18,581 nucleotides of DNA from the NCBI GenBank assembly GCA_024196135.1, contig JAMQCK010000639.1:1-18581 (forward strand), read 5' to 3'. Position 1 is the stretch's first letter. Every line of letters begins with the position of its first letter. The DNA comes from Pleurotus ostreatus/Saccharomyces cerevisiae fusant (Eukaryota; Opisthokonta). The translations under genes and the position numbers were made by a program. Positions 1 through 9,116 of this stretch are shown here, piece after piece. The notes beneath the pieces were generated by a model that made no database searches, was not told the DNA's origin, and worked only from the letters and a program-made list of their open reading frames with translations.

Positions 1-1424
1 TCGGCGGTGTAGGTGGTGAGCAGCGTGGGAGGAGCGAGCTTCTTGTAGACGAGGGCGATTTTCCAAGCGAGGTTGAACTGTGATGTGGACATTAGAGGAA
101 TGAGGATACGGACCGAAAAGGACATACTCCATCCTGAACACTGGAGTTCAAGCCTTGCCCTCCAGCCGGGCTGTGCGTGTGCGCCGCGTCTAAGCACCAG
201 ACGAGTAAGCCACCATCAAGACTACACAATCGACACTGACCTCCAGCAATAAAGACACGACCTTCGCTAAACTTGTCCACCATGCGGATATTTGGCCGCC
301 ACCACGACGCATGCTTGAGCTCCCCAAACTCAATATCCGTGCGTCCTGTCGTCTTGTAGAACGCCTCAACGAGCCCGTCGCGCGTGTCCAGTGGTTTCTC
401 GCAAGGGTCCAGGGATCTCTCACGGGCCTTGGGGCCGCCGACGACGATGGCGAACAAGCCTGGGTCATCAGCCGTGCGAAGGTTGAAGAAACTGGACTCA
501 GTGAGTTGGTGTTCCTCGGCAAAAATAGTGAGAGACGTACAGTCCGTCGTCCGAAGGACTACCTGGCGCGCCTCCCGGGCCACCCCAGACGTGCCAGTAG
601 CCCTGACAACCGATTAGTACGTTGCGGAGAGGACAGCGCGATCGCTTCGCTCACGCTACTCAGCCCCTTCACATAGATATCCCCTACAATCATCCAATCT
701 TCTTCCATGGTCTCTCCTAGAAACGAGAGCCCGAGCCCCTTGCGCACGGCGCTATGAGCGCCATCGCAACCGACGAGGTACTCGACATTGAGGTGCTCGA
801 TACTTCCATCCGTCTTCTTCAGCTGAACGGATACCTTGTCATCCCTCTGCGCAAAGCTTTGCAACTCCACGCCGCGCTCGATGGGGCAGCCCTGCGCCTC
901 GAGGTAACGAGCGAGGATGGCTTCGAGACGGTCCTGACCCATGCTGCGTGCATTGGGCTGTAGAGAAGATTAGTCCTGAGTGGGGCGCCTCAGTCGGAGG
1001 AGGATATACGCACCCACGGCTTGTCAGGCAAGGGATCCTTCAAAGTAGTCGGATGAATCTCCTTCGCCACCTCGACTCCACCCGGCATCTTGTACACGCG
1101 CACCGGCTTGAAGGTTCCAGAGTTGGCGAGCACGTCGTCGAGGACGCCAAGGAAGCTGAATACTTCGAGCGTGCGAGGCTGAAATGGATGAGAAGGCGTT
1201 GCATACTCGACGTGAGTACTGACCTGAAGGCCATTGCCCTTCTGGCCGACGCGAGGCTCGGGCATCTTGTCGATGATGCGCACAGGGACTCCATTTTTCA
1301 GCAATGCAAGGGCGAGAGTGAGACCCGTAGGTCCTGCGCCGACCTACAAGGTGGATAAGCGACTGTTGGAACCCGTCAGTAGATGATGCTGCAAGTAACT
1401 CACGATGAGAACTGAGGTGGCCAT
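1..1424 (-). CDS. FAD-dependent aromatic-ring monooxygenase (PheA/TfdB type), 3' end missing
   Basis: Seen: exons (-) 1404-1424, 1224-1343, 1014-1178, 655-957, 541-602, 241-491, 128-189 and <1-77, all joining in frame to give about 353 residues before the window ends. The N-terminus carries the dinucleotide-binding motif VGAGPTGL (residues 8-15). The central DG motif YLVGCDGAHSAVR has its Asp near residue 167, and the flavin-ribityl motif IAGDAAHTHSPAGGQGLN is near residues 305-322, followed by QDGFNLAWKIALVYK. Together these define the class A flavoprotein hydroxylase fold. Known: such enzymes use NAD(P)H and O2 to hydroxylate phenols and related aromatics; fungal members act in aromatic degradation or secondary metabolism. 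The substrate cannot be read, because the C-terminal thioredoxin-like domain that would mark a phenol 2-monooxygenase is outside the window. The start at 1424 is chosen because it places the Rossmann glycine motif right at the N-terminus. Confidence 0.93.
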
Positions 1425-1496
1425 GTCTTCGGAGATGTACAAGTAACTTCAAGGTCGTGCCAGTGCTTTGTTGAGCGAGTTCGCCCATCTCTCTCT

Positions 1497-1505
1497 GCTT
1501 TTATG
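1497..1505 (-). promoter_or_regulatory. TATA-like element upstream of the FAD monooxygenase
   Basis: On the minus strand the sequence reads CATAAAAGC, about 75-80 bases before the monooxygenase start codon at 1424. The ATAAAA core and its spacing fit a core promoter element. It is a short motif and could occur by chance. Confidence 0.35.
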
Positions 1506-1553
1506 GCCGAAGCCACATTGTACTGTGTCTTCCCAGCCGCGCAAGCTGGCTTA

Positions 1554-1600
1554 CGTCCCGCCGCGGACCGCCGGCGACTGGCCGGGGAGGTTGCGGGACG
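1554..1600. repeat. GC-rich inverted repeat, 8-bp arms (CGTCCCGC ... GCGGGACG)
   Basis: CGTCCCGC at 1554-1561 and GCGGGACG at 1593-1600 are exact reverse complements. They flank a very GC-rich core with repeated CCG/CGG triplets (CCGCGGACCGCCGG...). It lies 130-176 bases upstream of the monooxygenase start. It may be a regulatory site or simply a GC-rich stem; the sequence alone does not decide. Confidence 0.4.
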
Positions 1601-1739
1601 CGGCGTCGCCAAAATAGGCGCCGACAGCAGTCGTCAGCGCTTCAGAGAGGGTGTGAGGGAACATCGCTGCGTATGGCATAGGGAAGAGGGATCGTTTGGA
1701 TTTCACTGTGAAGGTCAAGGTGAGGTGGCTGCTGCCGAC

Positions 1740-1758
1740 TTCCGCCGGACCGGCGGAA
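1740..1758. promoter_or_regulatory. Perfect 19-bp palindrome TTCCGCCGG-A-CCGGCGGAA, candidate zinc-cluster factor site
   Basis: Two exact 9-bp inverted arms surround a single A. The arms hold CCG/CGG triplets, the half-sites bound by fungal Zn2Cys6 transcription factors as dimers. It sits about 315 bases upstream of the monooxygenase start codon, a normal distance for a fungal upstream activating site. The palindrome is seen; the factor and the regulated gene are inferred. Confidence 0.45.
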
Positions 1759-2092
1759 CCGGCACGCGCCGCGTGCTACATCTTCCAAACGCGGTAATTT
1801 CCTCACTTGATTCCGCTTCTCACGCTCGTGCTTGACTCTCGCCACAGCTGCCGCTGATGACAGCGATATTCAGCGGACACCGCATCCATGATGCAAATTC
1901 ACAGGACAAAATGGAGACATCAATTCGAAAGGAGGGATCAGGATTATAATCCAGGCCATTGTATGGAAACATTGCACGCCTGGAGTACTTCGTCGACAAT
2001 TTCGCGCCAGTAACACGTACTATCAAGACGAAATCAAGCCTACAAGAGAATCAGTATATCAAGGAGTGCTGTATAACTATGGGGATACACCT

Positions 2093-2227
2093 CTAGCAGT
2101 GAACGTCGTTGACCTCGTCGATAGCAAGGAACCACTGGACGCCGTTGGAAGGCCCTTTGTTGGACCACGTCAGGGCATTGGCGCCGTCGACCGTCGCGAG
2201 GTTGTAGATGCCGTCCAGTCCGACCTC
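2093..2227 (-). pseudogene. Orphan terminal exon of an unrecognised protein (gene remnant or unresolved small gene)
   Basis: On the minus strand, after a good acceptor (TTTGCAG, 2228-2234), 44 codons and a TAG stop read EVGLDGIYNLATVDGAN... and end GVQWFLAIDEVNDVHC. Nearly every third base is C or G, as in the true genes here, so this was very probably coding. The same frame stays open upstream through 2228-2278 (LPAGYRGDDPRCLQ), so the exon may be longer, perhaps with an acceptor near 2279. I could not find an upstream exon with a start codon and a good donor before RAD9 ends at 2545. It may be a decayed gene or the last exon of a small, possibly secreted, protein. No family was recognised. 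Confidence 0.35.
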
Positions 2228-2544
2228 CTGCAAACAGCGGGGGTCATCTCCCCGATACCCAGCAGGGAGAAAACGCAACTACATAGGCACGCGTCAACCC
2301 TTCGTGTATCCCTCGTCTGCGACGGTGCCCTCGCGCCGCGGATGCGAGCAACCGCTGACAAACAAAAACTCAGGACATTAAAGCAAAGAACAGACCCAAC
2401 TCATCTATCTCGGGCTTAGAGTACTCCTAGTGGTACGCTTTGAGTAGTACCTGCCAGGTTTGGAGACCTGAAGACGCAGCAGACCAACATTCCATTCCGA
2501 AAGCATACACATATACACAGCAAGTCGAACATAGCAATTGGTCC
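2228..2544. other. Interval between the RAD9 stop and the orphan exon
   Basis: This stretch holds the RAD9 3' untranslated region on the minus strand and possibly the missing 5' part of the orphan exon's gene. A second short minus-strand piece with coding-like codon use (SGCSHPRREGTVADEGYTK, about 2300-2352) lies here, but I could not join it to 2093-2227 through a consensus donor. Nothing else is supported. Confidence 0.4.
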
Positions 2545-5475
2545 TCAATCCTCGAAAAGAGGATGGAACGCCTATAACACCCCATCAGCATCCGCACCGC
2601 GAAGAAATCACAGAAGTCACTCACCCCCGACTCATCCGCGTTCCTACTCGACTGTGTCGGTGGCATCTGAGTCTCGTCTTCCGGATACGAGCGGAACGGC
2701 GTCCTCGGGCGGTCGTTCGTCGCACTCGAGGAAGTCCGGCTGAGCGCCGTGGTGCTCCAGGTCTTCTCTTCCGCCAGTCTTCGGTTACGACCACCGTTTT
2801 CCCTTCCACCGTCTGCCTTCTTCCCACCTTCTGACCTTCTTCCGTTGTCTCCCCTCCTCCCCCCGCGCATGCTATCATCCCACGTCCTCTCGGAATCGCC
2901 CTCAAGCTCTATTTCAATATCGCCCATATCAAACATCGCCTCCAGCTCCTCCTGCGTCAGGCTCTCTACCTGACGCAGTGCCTCCGGGTCGTTGTTGATG
3001 ATCTGCGAGGCGCCAGGCCTGCGCTGAGATGCCGGCGCGCGTGGTTGGGAGGAGGCGAATTGGGAGGGTCCGGGGAGGAAGAGCGGCTCGCCTGAGGTCT
3101 CGTCGGACAACCGCGTCTCATTCGCCAGCCGGCTTTTGTTTGTTCGACCTCGAGTCCCCTTCGGCGCATGAGAGGGCTGCGACGAAGGAAACTGCGACGG
3201 TCCTGGCAGAAAGAGCGGCTCTTCTGGCGTTTCGTCCTGTTGTGAGGAGGCGACCTCTTCGTCTTCAGGCTGTAATGAGCCTCCCTCCTGTTGTAATGAA
3301 GCCCCCTCGTCGAAAAATGCAGTGTCGGATTGTCGCTGGGCGAAGTCGAAGGATGGGTCGAAGGACTGGTCCTGGGCGTTGAGGGATTGTTCGTGGTCGT
3401 CAAACGATGGGTCCGGGGCATTGGAGGACTGCTCATGGGAAGCTCCAATTGACTCTATGCGTGGCGCCTCCAGCGACTGGTTCCGCGACGCCTCGCCAGA
3501 CCCGCCCCGCGATGCCCCATCCGGCCCACTCTGCGGTGCTCTGCCCGACCCATTCCGCCCCACTTCGAACGACCCGCTCTGCGACACCTCGAATAGGCGA
3601 CTACTGGAAGATTGCCTGACAGGGGTCTCCTGTTCGCGTCTGAGGTTGCGGGGTAGTATCGGCGTGAAGGACTGCTGCGCTGGGGTCTGGGTATACGTCC
3701 GCGGATTTTGCGTTTCCAAAGGCCCCAGATCCTCCTGCGTGTGCCCCAGGTGACGATTCATTGGTGTCTCGAACAGTCCTCGATTGACTGGCGTCTCAAG
3801 CCGCTGACGATTTGGCGTCTCGAACGGTTGTCCCCTTGCGGGAGCAAGTGGCATCCCGGGTAGTGGCGGTGGATGCATGGCACCGTTCACACCATCCGCA
3901 CGCCCCTTTCCCTTGGCCGCGCTCACCGGCGTCTGCTGCACCACTTTCATGGACTTCCTACCCCGGGCCGAGTCGGGCGCCCCATCATGGGGGCGCTTTC
4001 GGGTTGGCAAGGATAGCAGGGGCGAGGGCTGGGGTTGGGAGAGGTGCAACGACTGTTGAGATACATATCCTGGCTGTGAGGCCTGGGAAGGCTGCAACGA
4101 TCCTCGGGACGCTTGAGGTTGTTGCGGGTCTGAGGCAGGCGAGCCATTTTCGGGTTGTCTGTCGCGTCCGTTGGTGGTGGTCGCAGGCGTTGCGCGCTGC
4201 CGATTCGTCCGCTGTTGATTCGCCGCAGACCCCGACCGCTGCCCATTCGCCATAGACCCAATCCGCTGCTGACTTGCCCCCGTCCGTCCCTGACTCGCCC
4301 CCGACCTCTGACTCGCCATGCTCCCCGGCACCGTACTCGTCGAGATAACGAACAGCGAGTCGAAGCAGTCGCCCTCGATGTCGATGAAGAGCGGTGCCGC
4401 TGGGTCAGTGAAGTGGAGGTCGAGGGGGAGGCCCATGGATTCGGCAAAGGCGATGGTGGACTGAGAGGGGGGTGGTTAGGTTGATGCATAGAGGCAAGGG
4501 CAAGGCGCATACATTGAATTCGCGAAGGTGGAAGGAAATCGTGGTGGGCAGGTCGACGATGTCGTATATGTCGAACTCTTCGACGCTTATGGTCATTTCG
4601 GTCATGACTTGTCCGTGTGCTGCAGAGGGATTAGCAGGGGTCGGCGTAGCTGGTGGAGAGGGGGCTCCAACTCACCCTTCGGATCGAGCGACGACTCGAG
4701 GCTCTTCACCTCAACGTCCGCATCGCCAAAGTTCCATATAAGCGAAGGGTCCGACTTCGCACCACGGGGCATGGGGAAGTGTTCAATGATATACTTCAAG
4801 CCCCGAGGTCCTATCGTCAGTCTTGACTCTAGCGCCGCATCCGGCATACTAGGCGCCAGCATCGACGTCGGCGTCAGCATGAGCACGCGGTGGGTCTTGA
4901 CGATGCCTGTGCATAAGTAAGAGCGGGTTATATGCGCGGGTCTGACAACGCACCGTGCTTGCAGTACAATTTGATGATGAGCTTGCTCTCGAGGGCGTCG
5001 TGGTCTTCCCCCGCATCCTCCTGGTGGTCCCCGTCGACGATCGAGAACTCGCAGCGCTCGACGGTCTTTTCGACTGTTCGGTGTTTCAAGATGGATAGCA
5101 GTGACTGCGGGGAGTTAGAATGGAACATAAGATACGTGCGGGCGACGCACCCTCGCCGTAAGTTGTCCCAACACTTCTGGTTCGTAATCGAGCGGCTGAT
5201 CGGGCGGTCGAGCGATGTTGTATCTTGAGAAGAATTGTTTATCGTATTTCAGGCGACAGTATGCGGACTTGGCCGAGTTCGTGGCGGAGAGGGACAGGGT
5301 ATCATTCGTTGCTTGGAGCGAGAGCTCCTCCCCGTACTTCGATAGGCAGAACAGCGCTTTGGTGAAGCTGCCTGCCAGGTCAGTAAGGCAAAAAACAAAA
5401 TTGACTATATGCATACATTCGGAGGGCATCTGGAGTAAGGGTCATAAATGTGCGGTTGGAATGGAGGAACGCCAT
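2545..5475 (-). CDS. RAD9: DNA damage checkpoint clamp subunit Rad9
   Basis: Seen: exons (-) 5417-5475, 5151-5367, 4954-5104, 4676-4906, 4513-4619, 2625-4460 and 2545-2571, giving 875 residues. The first 300 or so form the PCNA-like clamp fold: MTLTPDALRIFTKALFCLSK, SLLSILKHRTVEKTVERCEF, KLYCKHGIVKTHRVLMLTP, RGLKYIIEHFP and FNSTIAFAESMGLPLDLHF, in the order expected for Rad9. Known: Rad9 pairs with Rad1 and Hus1 in the 9-1-1 ring loaded at damaged DNA, and its phosphorylated tail recruits the TopBP1/Rad4 branch of checkpoint activation. The tail (about 300-875) is low-complexity, has some 20 SQ/TQ sites, a basic cluster TRKRP...GRKSMK near residues 408-427 (likely nuclear localisation signal), three (F/L)ETPxNR repeats and a short terminal motif AFHPLFED on its own exon. 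The start at 5475 is the first in-frame ATG; 5445 is an alternative that gives the usual short N-terminus. The tail is long for the family. Confidence 0.93.
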
Positions 5476-5823
5476 GATGGCGGAGAACAAGGACGCGTCG
5501 CGTTACCCGCATCATTGGGTGACGTGACAGCACGCGTCAATACGCGTCTAAGACTCTGAGGATATAATCTCTCTGGCGAAGGGCTCACAGGTAGTACAGA
5601 AGGCATCTAATTCTACAATTGACATACTGAAGACACGAGGAGGTTTTTTCTCGGCCTCGCGGGCTCAAGACTGCCTCGGAAAATGCCGATCCATTGTACT
5701 TTCGTGACATGACAGTCACATGCTGTATCCCCGCGCTGTCCTTGACCATCATCTACAACCACATCCTACTGCTCGCTGCCCGCTTGAATCCGTGTTCATC
5801 GCCTTTTCATACTCCGCGATTAT
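5476..5823. promoter_or_regulatory. Divergent promoter between RAD9 and the PH-domain gene, with three ACGCGT boxes
   Basis: The 348 bases separate the start codons of two divergently transcribed genes. ACGCGT occurs at 5493-5498, 5532-5537 and 5542-5547, which is 18, 57 and 67 bases upstream of the RAD9 ATG. This is the MluI cell-cycle box bound by the fungal MBF complex, which drives G1/S genes including many DNA repair genes. An inverted CCAAT (5514-5518) and a TGACGT (5520-5525) lie between the boxes. No conserved TATA could be assigned for the PH gene. Confidence 0.55.
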
Positions 5824-8800
5824 ATGCACGATGCCGAAGACCCGCCCTACTCGCTCAGAAGGCAGGACTCGACGTCGGCAACCCGTATCATCGACCGCTT
5901 CGAAGCAGCCCACAACCCTACCACACGCTCTTTAAACGACCGCTCGTCCCTCCAAACTCCAGATAAACCCGCACGCTCGACATTCATGGAGAACTACAAG
6001 CTCAAGAAGGATAAGTCACCGCTCCGGCGGTCCTTCCAGAACTTCATGTCCGTCCTGAAGAAATCCCCCGCCGCCTTCAAGAAGAAACTCGCCGACGACT
6101 CTCCCGAGATCGCTGCTCCAGTCGTTGATCAAATCCTGTCACAGTCGACCTACCCCGTGCCTGCCTCACCGCCGCAACCCGAGATCCCTTCCTTCGGCTA
6201 CGCGCGCCATGCTGGCCAGCTCCTCTACCTCTGCCACGCCGAGAACGAATGCCGCGACGTCTTTCCCGTTTGGACTAGCTGCTCCGTCTCGCTCGAAGGC
6301 TCTGCGCTCTTGGCGACCTGGTACACCACAATGGGCAACCCTTTCACGCAAGTGATCGACCTTTCGTGCTGCACGGATGTATGCGCCCTCACCATCGACC
6401 AACTCGAACCCGCCCTTCAAGATATGCTGCCAAACTGCGACGACGGTGCCGATCCGCGTATATTCGAGCTCACCTTTGACGGTCAGCCGAAACAGTGCTT
6501 TGGAGCCTCTTCTGTGAAGGAGCGAGCGCGATGGATTAGCGCTATTTGGTTCGTGCTATCTTCCTCGACGCATTATTTTACAATTTTAACGCATATACGC
6601 ACAGGGATACCGTCATACCCTCCTCAGGATCACGCCGACCCAGGAGCGTATACTCAAGAAGCGATACAGGACGCAGCACCGACTCCGCCTACCCCGGCAT
6701 CCCGCAACCCGCTCAATCGAGCCTCTTTCGCATGTCCTCAAAACGAAGCGAACGCTCCCTTCCGCCAGTACCAATGGAGTCATCCGCGCCTTTCTCTGTA
6801 CCTCGTGCGACTTTCTCGATACCCCCTGCGCTTTCCTCGATACCCTCTGCTCCGTGCTCGCCGACTCCCAAGCGCCCTATCGGGATCACCCTACATGACC
6901 CGCCGTGCAGAAGTCCGTCCATTGCGAACCTCAGCCAGCGCTCCGTGGTCAAGAATCGGCTCGCGCAGATACAGTCTCCAACTCCGACGTCGCACGATTC
7001 GCGTCCGACCTCGAATGACTTCCGTTGGCCGTCGAATGGTCTCCGCTCGCCGCCGCCGCCGCGTCATACACGCCCACTACCTAGCTCTAGAATCTCCGCT
7101 TGCGATTCGCCCAGTCCCTCCCTTCGGCGCAACCAGGATCCTCCCTGTATGAGCTCTGCACCTTCGCGAACGCAATCTCAGTATTCCGTGCTCGATTGCT
7201 ACGCTTCCTCTGGCGACGGTAGACCTGTGGACTCCGATTACGGCAATCCTACGAGGTCCACGTACGACAAATCCCGAAGCTCTGGCCACGACACGCCTTC
7301 GAACTCCGACTACGCCAAACCTTCAGGCCCCGAGAAGATGCAACCCGTCGTCGACACCGTGCTCGATCAAGCCGCGAAACAACAGGACCGCCTCACCTCT
7401 ATTGAAGACCGGATTGTCGCTCTGCAGTCTGACGTCCGCGGTCTTCCGTCAAGACTCGGCAATATGTCCAGGCAGACCGACTCGCCGTACCGATCCACCT
7501 CTCGAGACGCCCCTCGTGCCACAGGTGGCGCTCCCGAACTCGGCGCCGTCCAGCGTGCCGTGCTCGCGCTCGAGAAGCGCGCGCAGGGCACCTCGGAGAC
7601 GCTGTTGTCCATCGAACAGAAGCTGGATAATATCGCGATCCAGCAACTTGAAGCGAGTCAGCGACAGGCCGGTCAGCGGCACGAGCCGCACCCCATCGAG
7701 ACCGGCGCCGGGCATCACCTGGCGGATATCGGTGAGAAGGTCGATAGGCTGCAGCAGGATGTACCGGTGATCTTGCAGAGGTTGGATGCGTTGGTGGCGA
7801 GGGCGGGCGGTGGAGATCAAGGAGTGACGACGATGCGGAATGTGGGGCGTGGGGAGGAGGCGCCTACGGTTGACCTTTCGGAGGTGCATGCGAAGTTGGA
7901 TAGTATTATGGCGCGATCGGCGCCGCAGAATGAGGCCGCTGCAGTCGATGTGAGCGGCCTGTTTACCGGGGATGGGCTTTTGCTGACACGGCTCCCAGCT
8001 GTCTCAAGTGACCGCGATGCTACAAGCCAATGCGGAGAAGCAAGAATTGCAGGCGCAAATGCAAGGGGACAGCGTGCGCTATCTGAACGATTTGAACACC
8101 GTAAGCATCATTGCACTTCTTCCTTCGCCTAAAGCTAACCGTGTATGCCTTTTCAGTGGCTCGAGGGCTTCGTCACGGACGGGACGGCCAAGATCGAGGG
8201 GATGGCGGCGAACGTGGCCACTATCAGTGCCGTGTTTGGTGCGCAGGGGCAGGGGCAGAACCCGCTCGACGAGATGCGCCAGCTGGCGGAGGAGATGCGC
8301 GCTCGGGATCAGAATACGGCGGCGCTGCACGACGCGGTGGGACGACTTGTTGGAGAGTTGGGCGGGCAAGGTGCGTGGGATGGCATGTATGCGCAAGAAG
8401 GAGTTGGCTGATGTTTGGTATACCGTATAGGCGGCGTCGGCGGCATGCAACAGGTCCTGGAGATGCAGCGCCGGAATCAGGAGGTGTTGGTGCGCTCGCT
8501 TGCGTCAGGTATGTTTGATTTCATGCTCAGGCGTGCTATATACTGACGCTCTTGACAGAGCTCACCAAGGAGATCCGGGACGAGCGTCTCCGCTTTGTCG
8601 ACGCTATGCAGGAGGCGACATCTCTCAATGTTACTGGTATGCGCATACATCTGGGCCTCTTGAGAACCGTGCTGTGCTGACTTTCTTTCAGCCCAAGTCG
8701 AGGACTTCAAGCAGCAAATGTCGAAGGAGGTCCGCGCCATGATACGCGACGTCCAGCGGCTGCATGGCGAGCGGCAGGCCATGCAGAACCAGATTGCGGA

Positions 8801-9005
8801 TTTGTTCAGCTTCTATACGAAGTATGAGAATGAGAAAGGCGGCCCGCCGGTACGCGTTCTCCTCGTCCTCCCAGGGTCCAGTGCTAATGGTGCCATGATC
8901 TCTTAGCCTCAGGAGCAGCGACCGCCGCCGCCGCTCGCGGCCAACCAGGTCAATCATCCTCGATATGTGGTCAATGGGCAACACGCCACGCTGCGTCGGT
9001 GTTGA
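5824..9005 (+). CDS. PH-domain protein with long disordered linker and C-terminal coiled coil
   Basis: Seen: exons 5824-6548, 6605-7949, 7999-8100, 8157-8370, 8431-8508, 8559-8636, 8692-8849 and 8907-9005, giving 932 residues. Residues about 128-244 look like a pleckstrin-homology domain: strand GQLLYLCHAENE, charged loops, and a closing helix VKERARWISAIWDTV with the typical late tryptophan. A basic patch (NYKLKKDKSPLRRSFQNF, residues 57-74) precedes it and could aid binding to acidic membrane. Residues about 245-520 are rich in Ser, Pro and Arg and look disordered. From about 520 to 890 the sequence is heptad-like and charged (AAKQQDRLTSIEDRIVALQ, IGEKVDRLQQDVPVILQRLD, VEDFKQQMSKEVRAMIRDVQ), a probable coiled coil. 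The end is proline-rich (PQEQRPPPPLAANQ). Inference: a membrane- or cortex-associated scaffold. I do not recognise a named orthologue. Confidence 0.85.
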
Positions 9006-9116
9006 GGCGCGCGTCTTCTGCATTGTAAAAGTATTACTAGATGTCGTACGGTAGATAATCAGAGCTGGAGGTTGACGAGTACATTCCGGATCGGAGATTG
9101 AGATCAGCAAGCCCGT
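9006..9116. terminator. Shared 111-bp tail-to-tail gap between convergent genes
   Basis: The PH gene (+) stops at 9005 and the dioxygenase gene (-) stops at 9117. Only 111 bases separate the two stop codons, so the two 3' ends must lie close together or overlap. No clear AATAAA signal was identified on either strand. Confidence 0.5.

Larger units (their letters stand above)
1425..2092. other. Intergenic region, upstream of the FAD monooxygenase
   Basis: No convincing gene is seen on either strand; the short open frames here have neither the codon bias nor the splice structure of the neighbours. The stretch holds the TATA-like element, the inverted repeat at 1554-1600, the 19-bp palindrome at 1740-1758 and a 12-bp perfect palindrome GGATTATAATCC at 1941-1952. 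The 1850-2080 part is clearly more AT-rich than the flanking coding DNA. Confidence 0.6.

Noticed and set aside
1503..1835. 110-codon plus-strand ORF upstream of the FAD monooxygenase
   Set aside because: It runs through GC-rich palindromic promoter DNA and has no protein-like features.
1941..1952. 12-bp palindrome GGATTATAATCC
   Set aside because: Perfect but short and single; there is no partner site or positional logic to support a function.
3322..4255. Plus-strand ORFs of 143 and 147 codons
   Set aside because: Shadows of the repetitive, low-complexity RAD9 tail exon on the other strand.
5824..7152. A 442-residue protein as the main product of the PH gene
   Set aside because: Splicing 6549-6604 gives a longer frame with consistent codon use and a coiled coil, so the unspliced frame is at most an alternative product.
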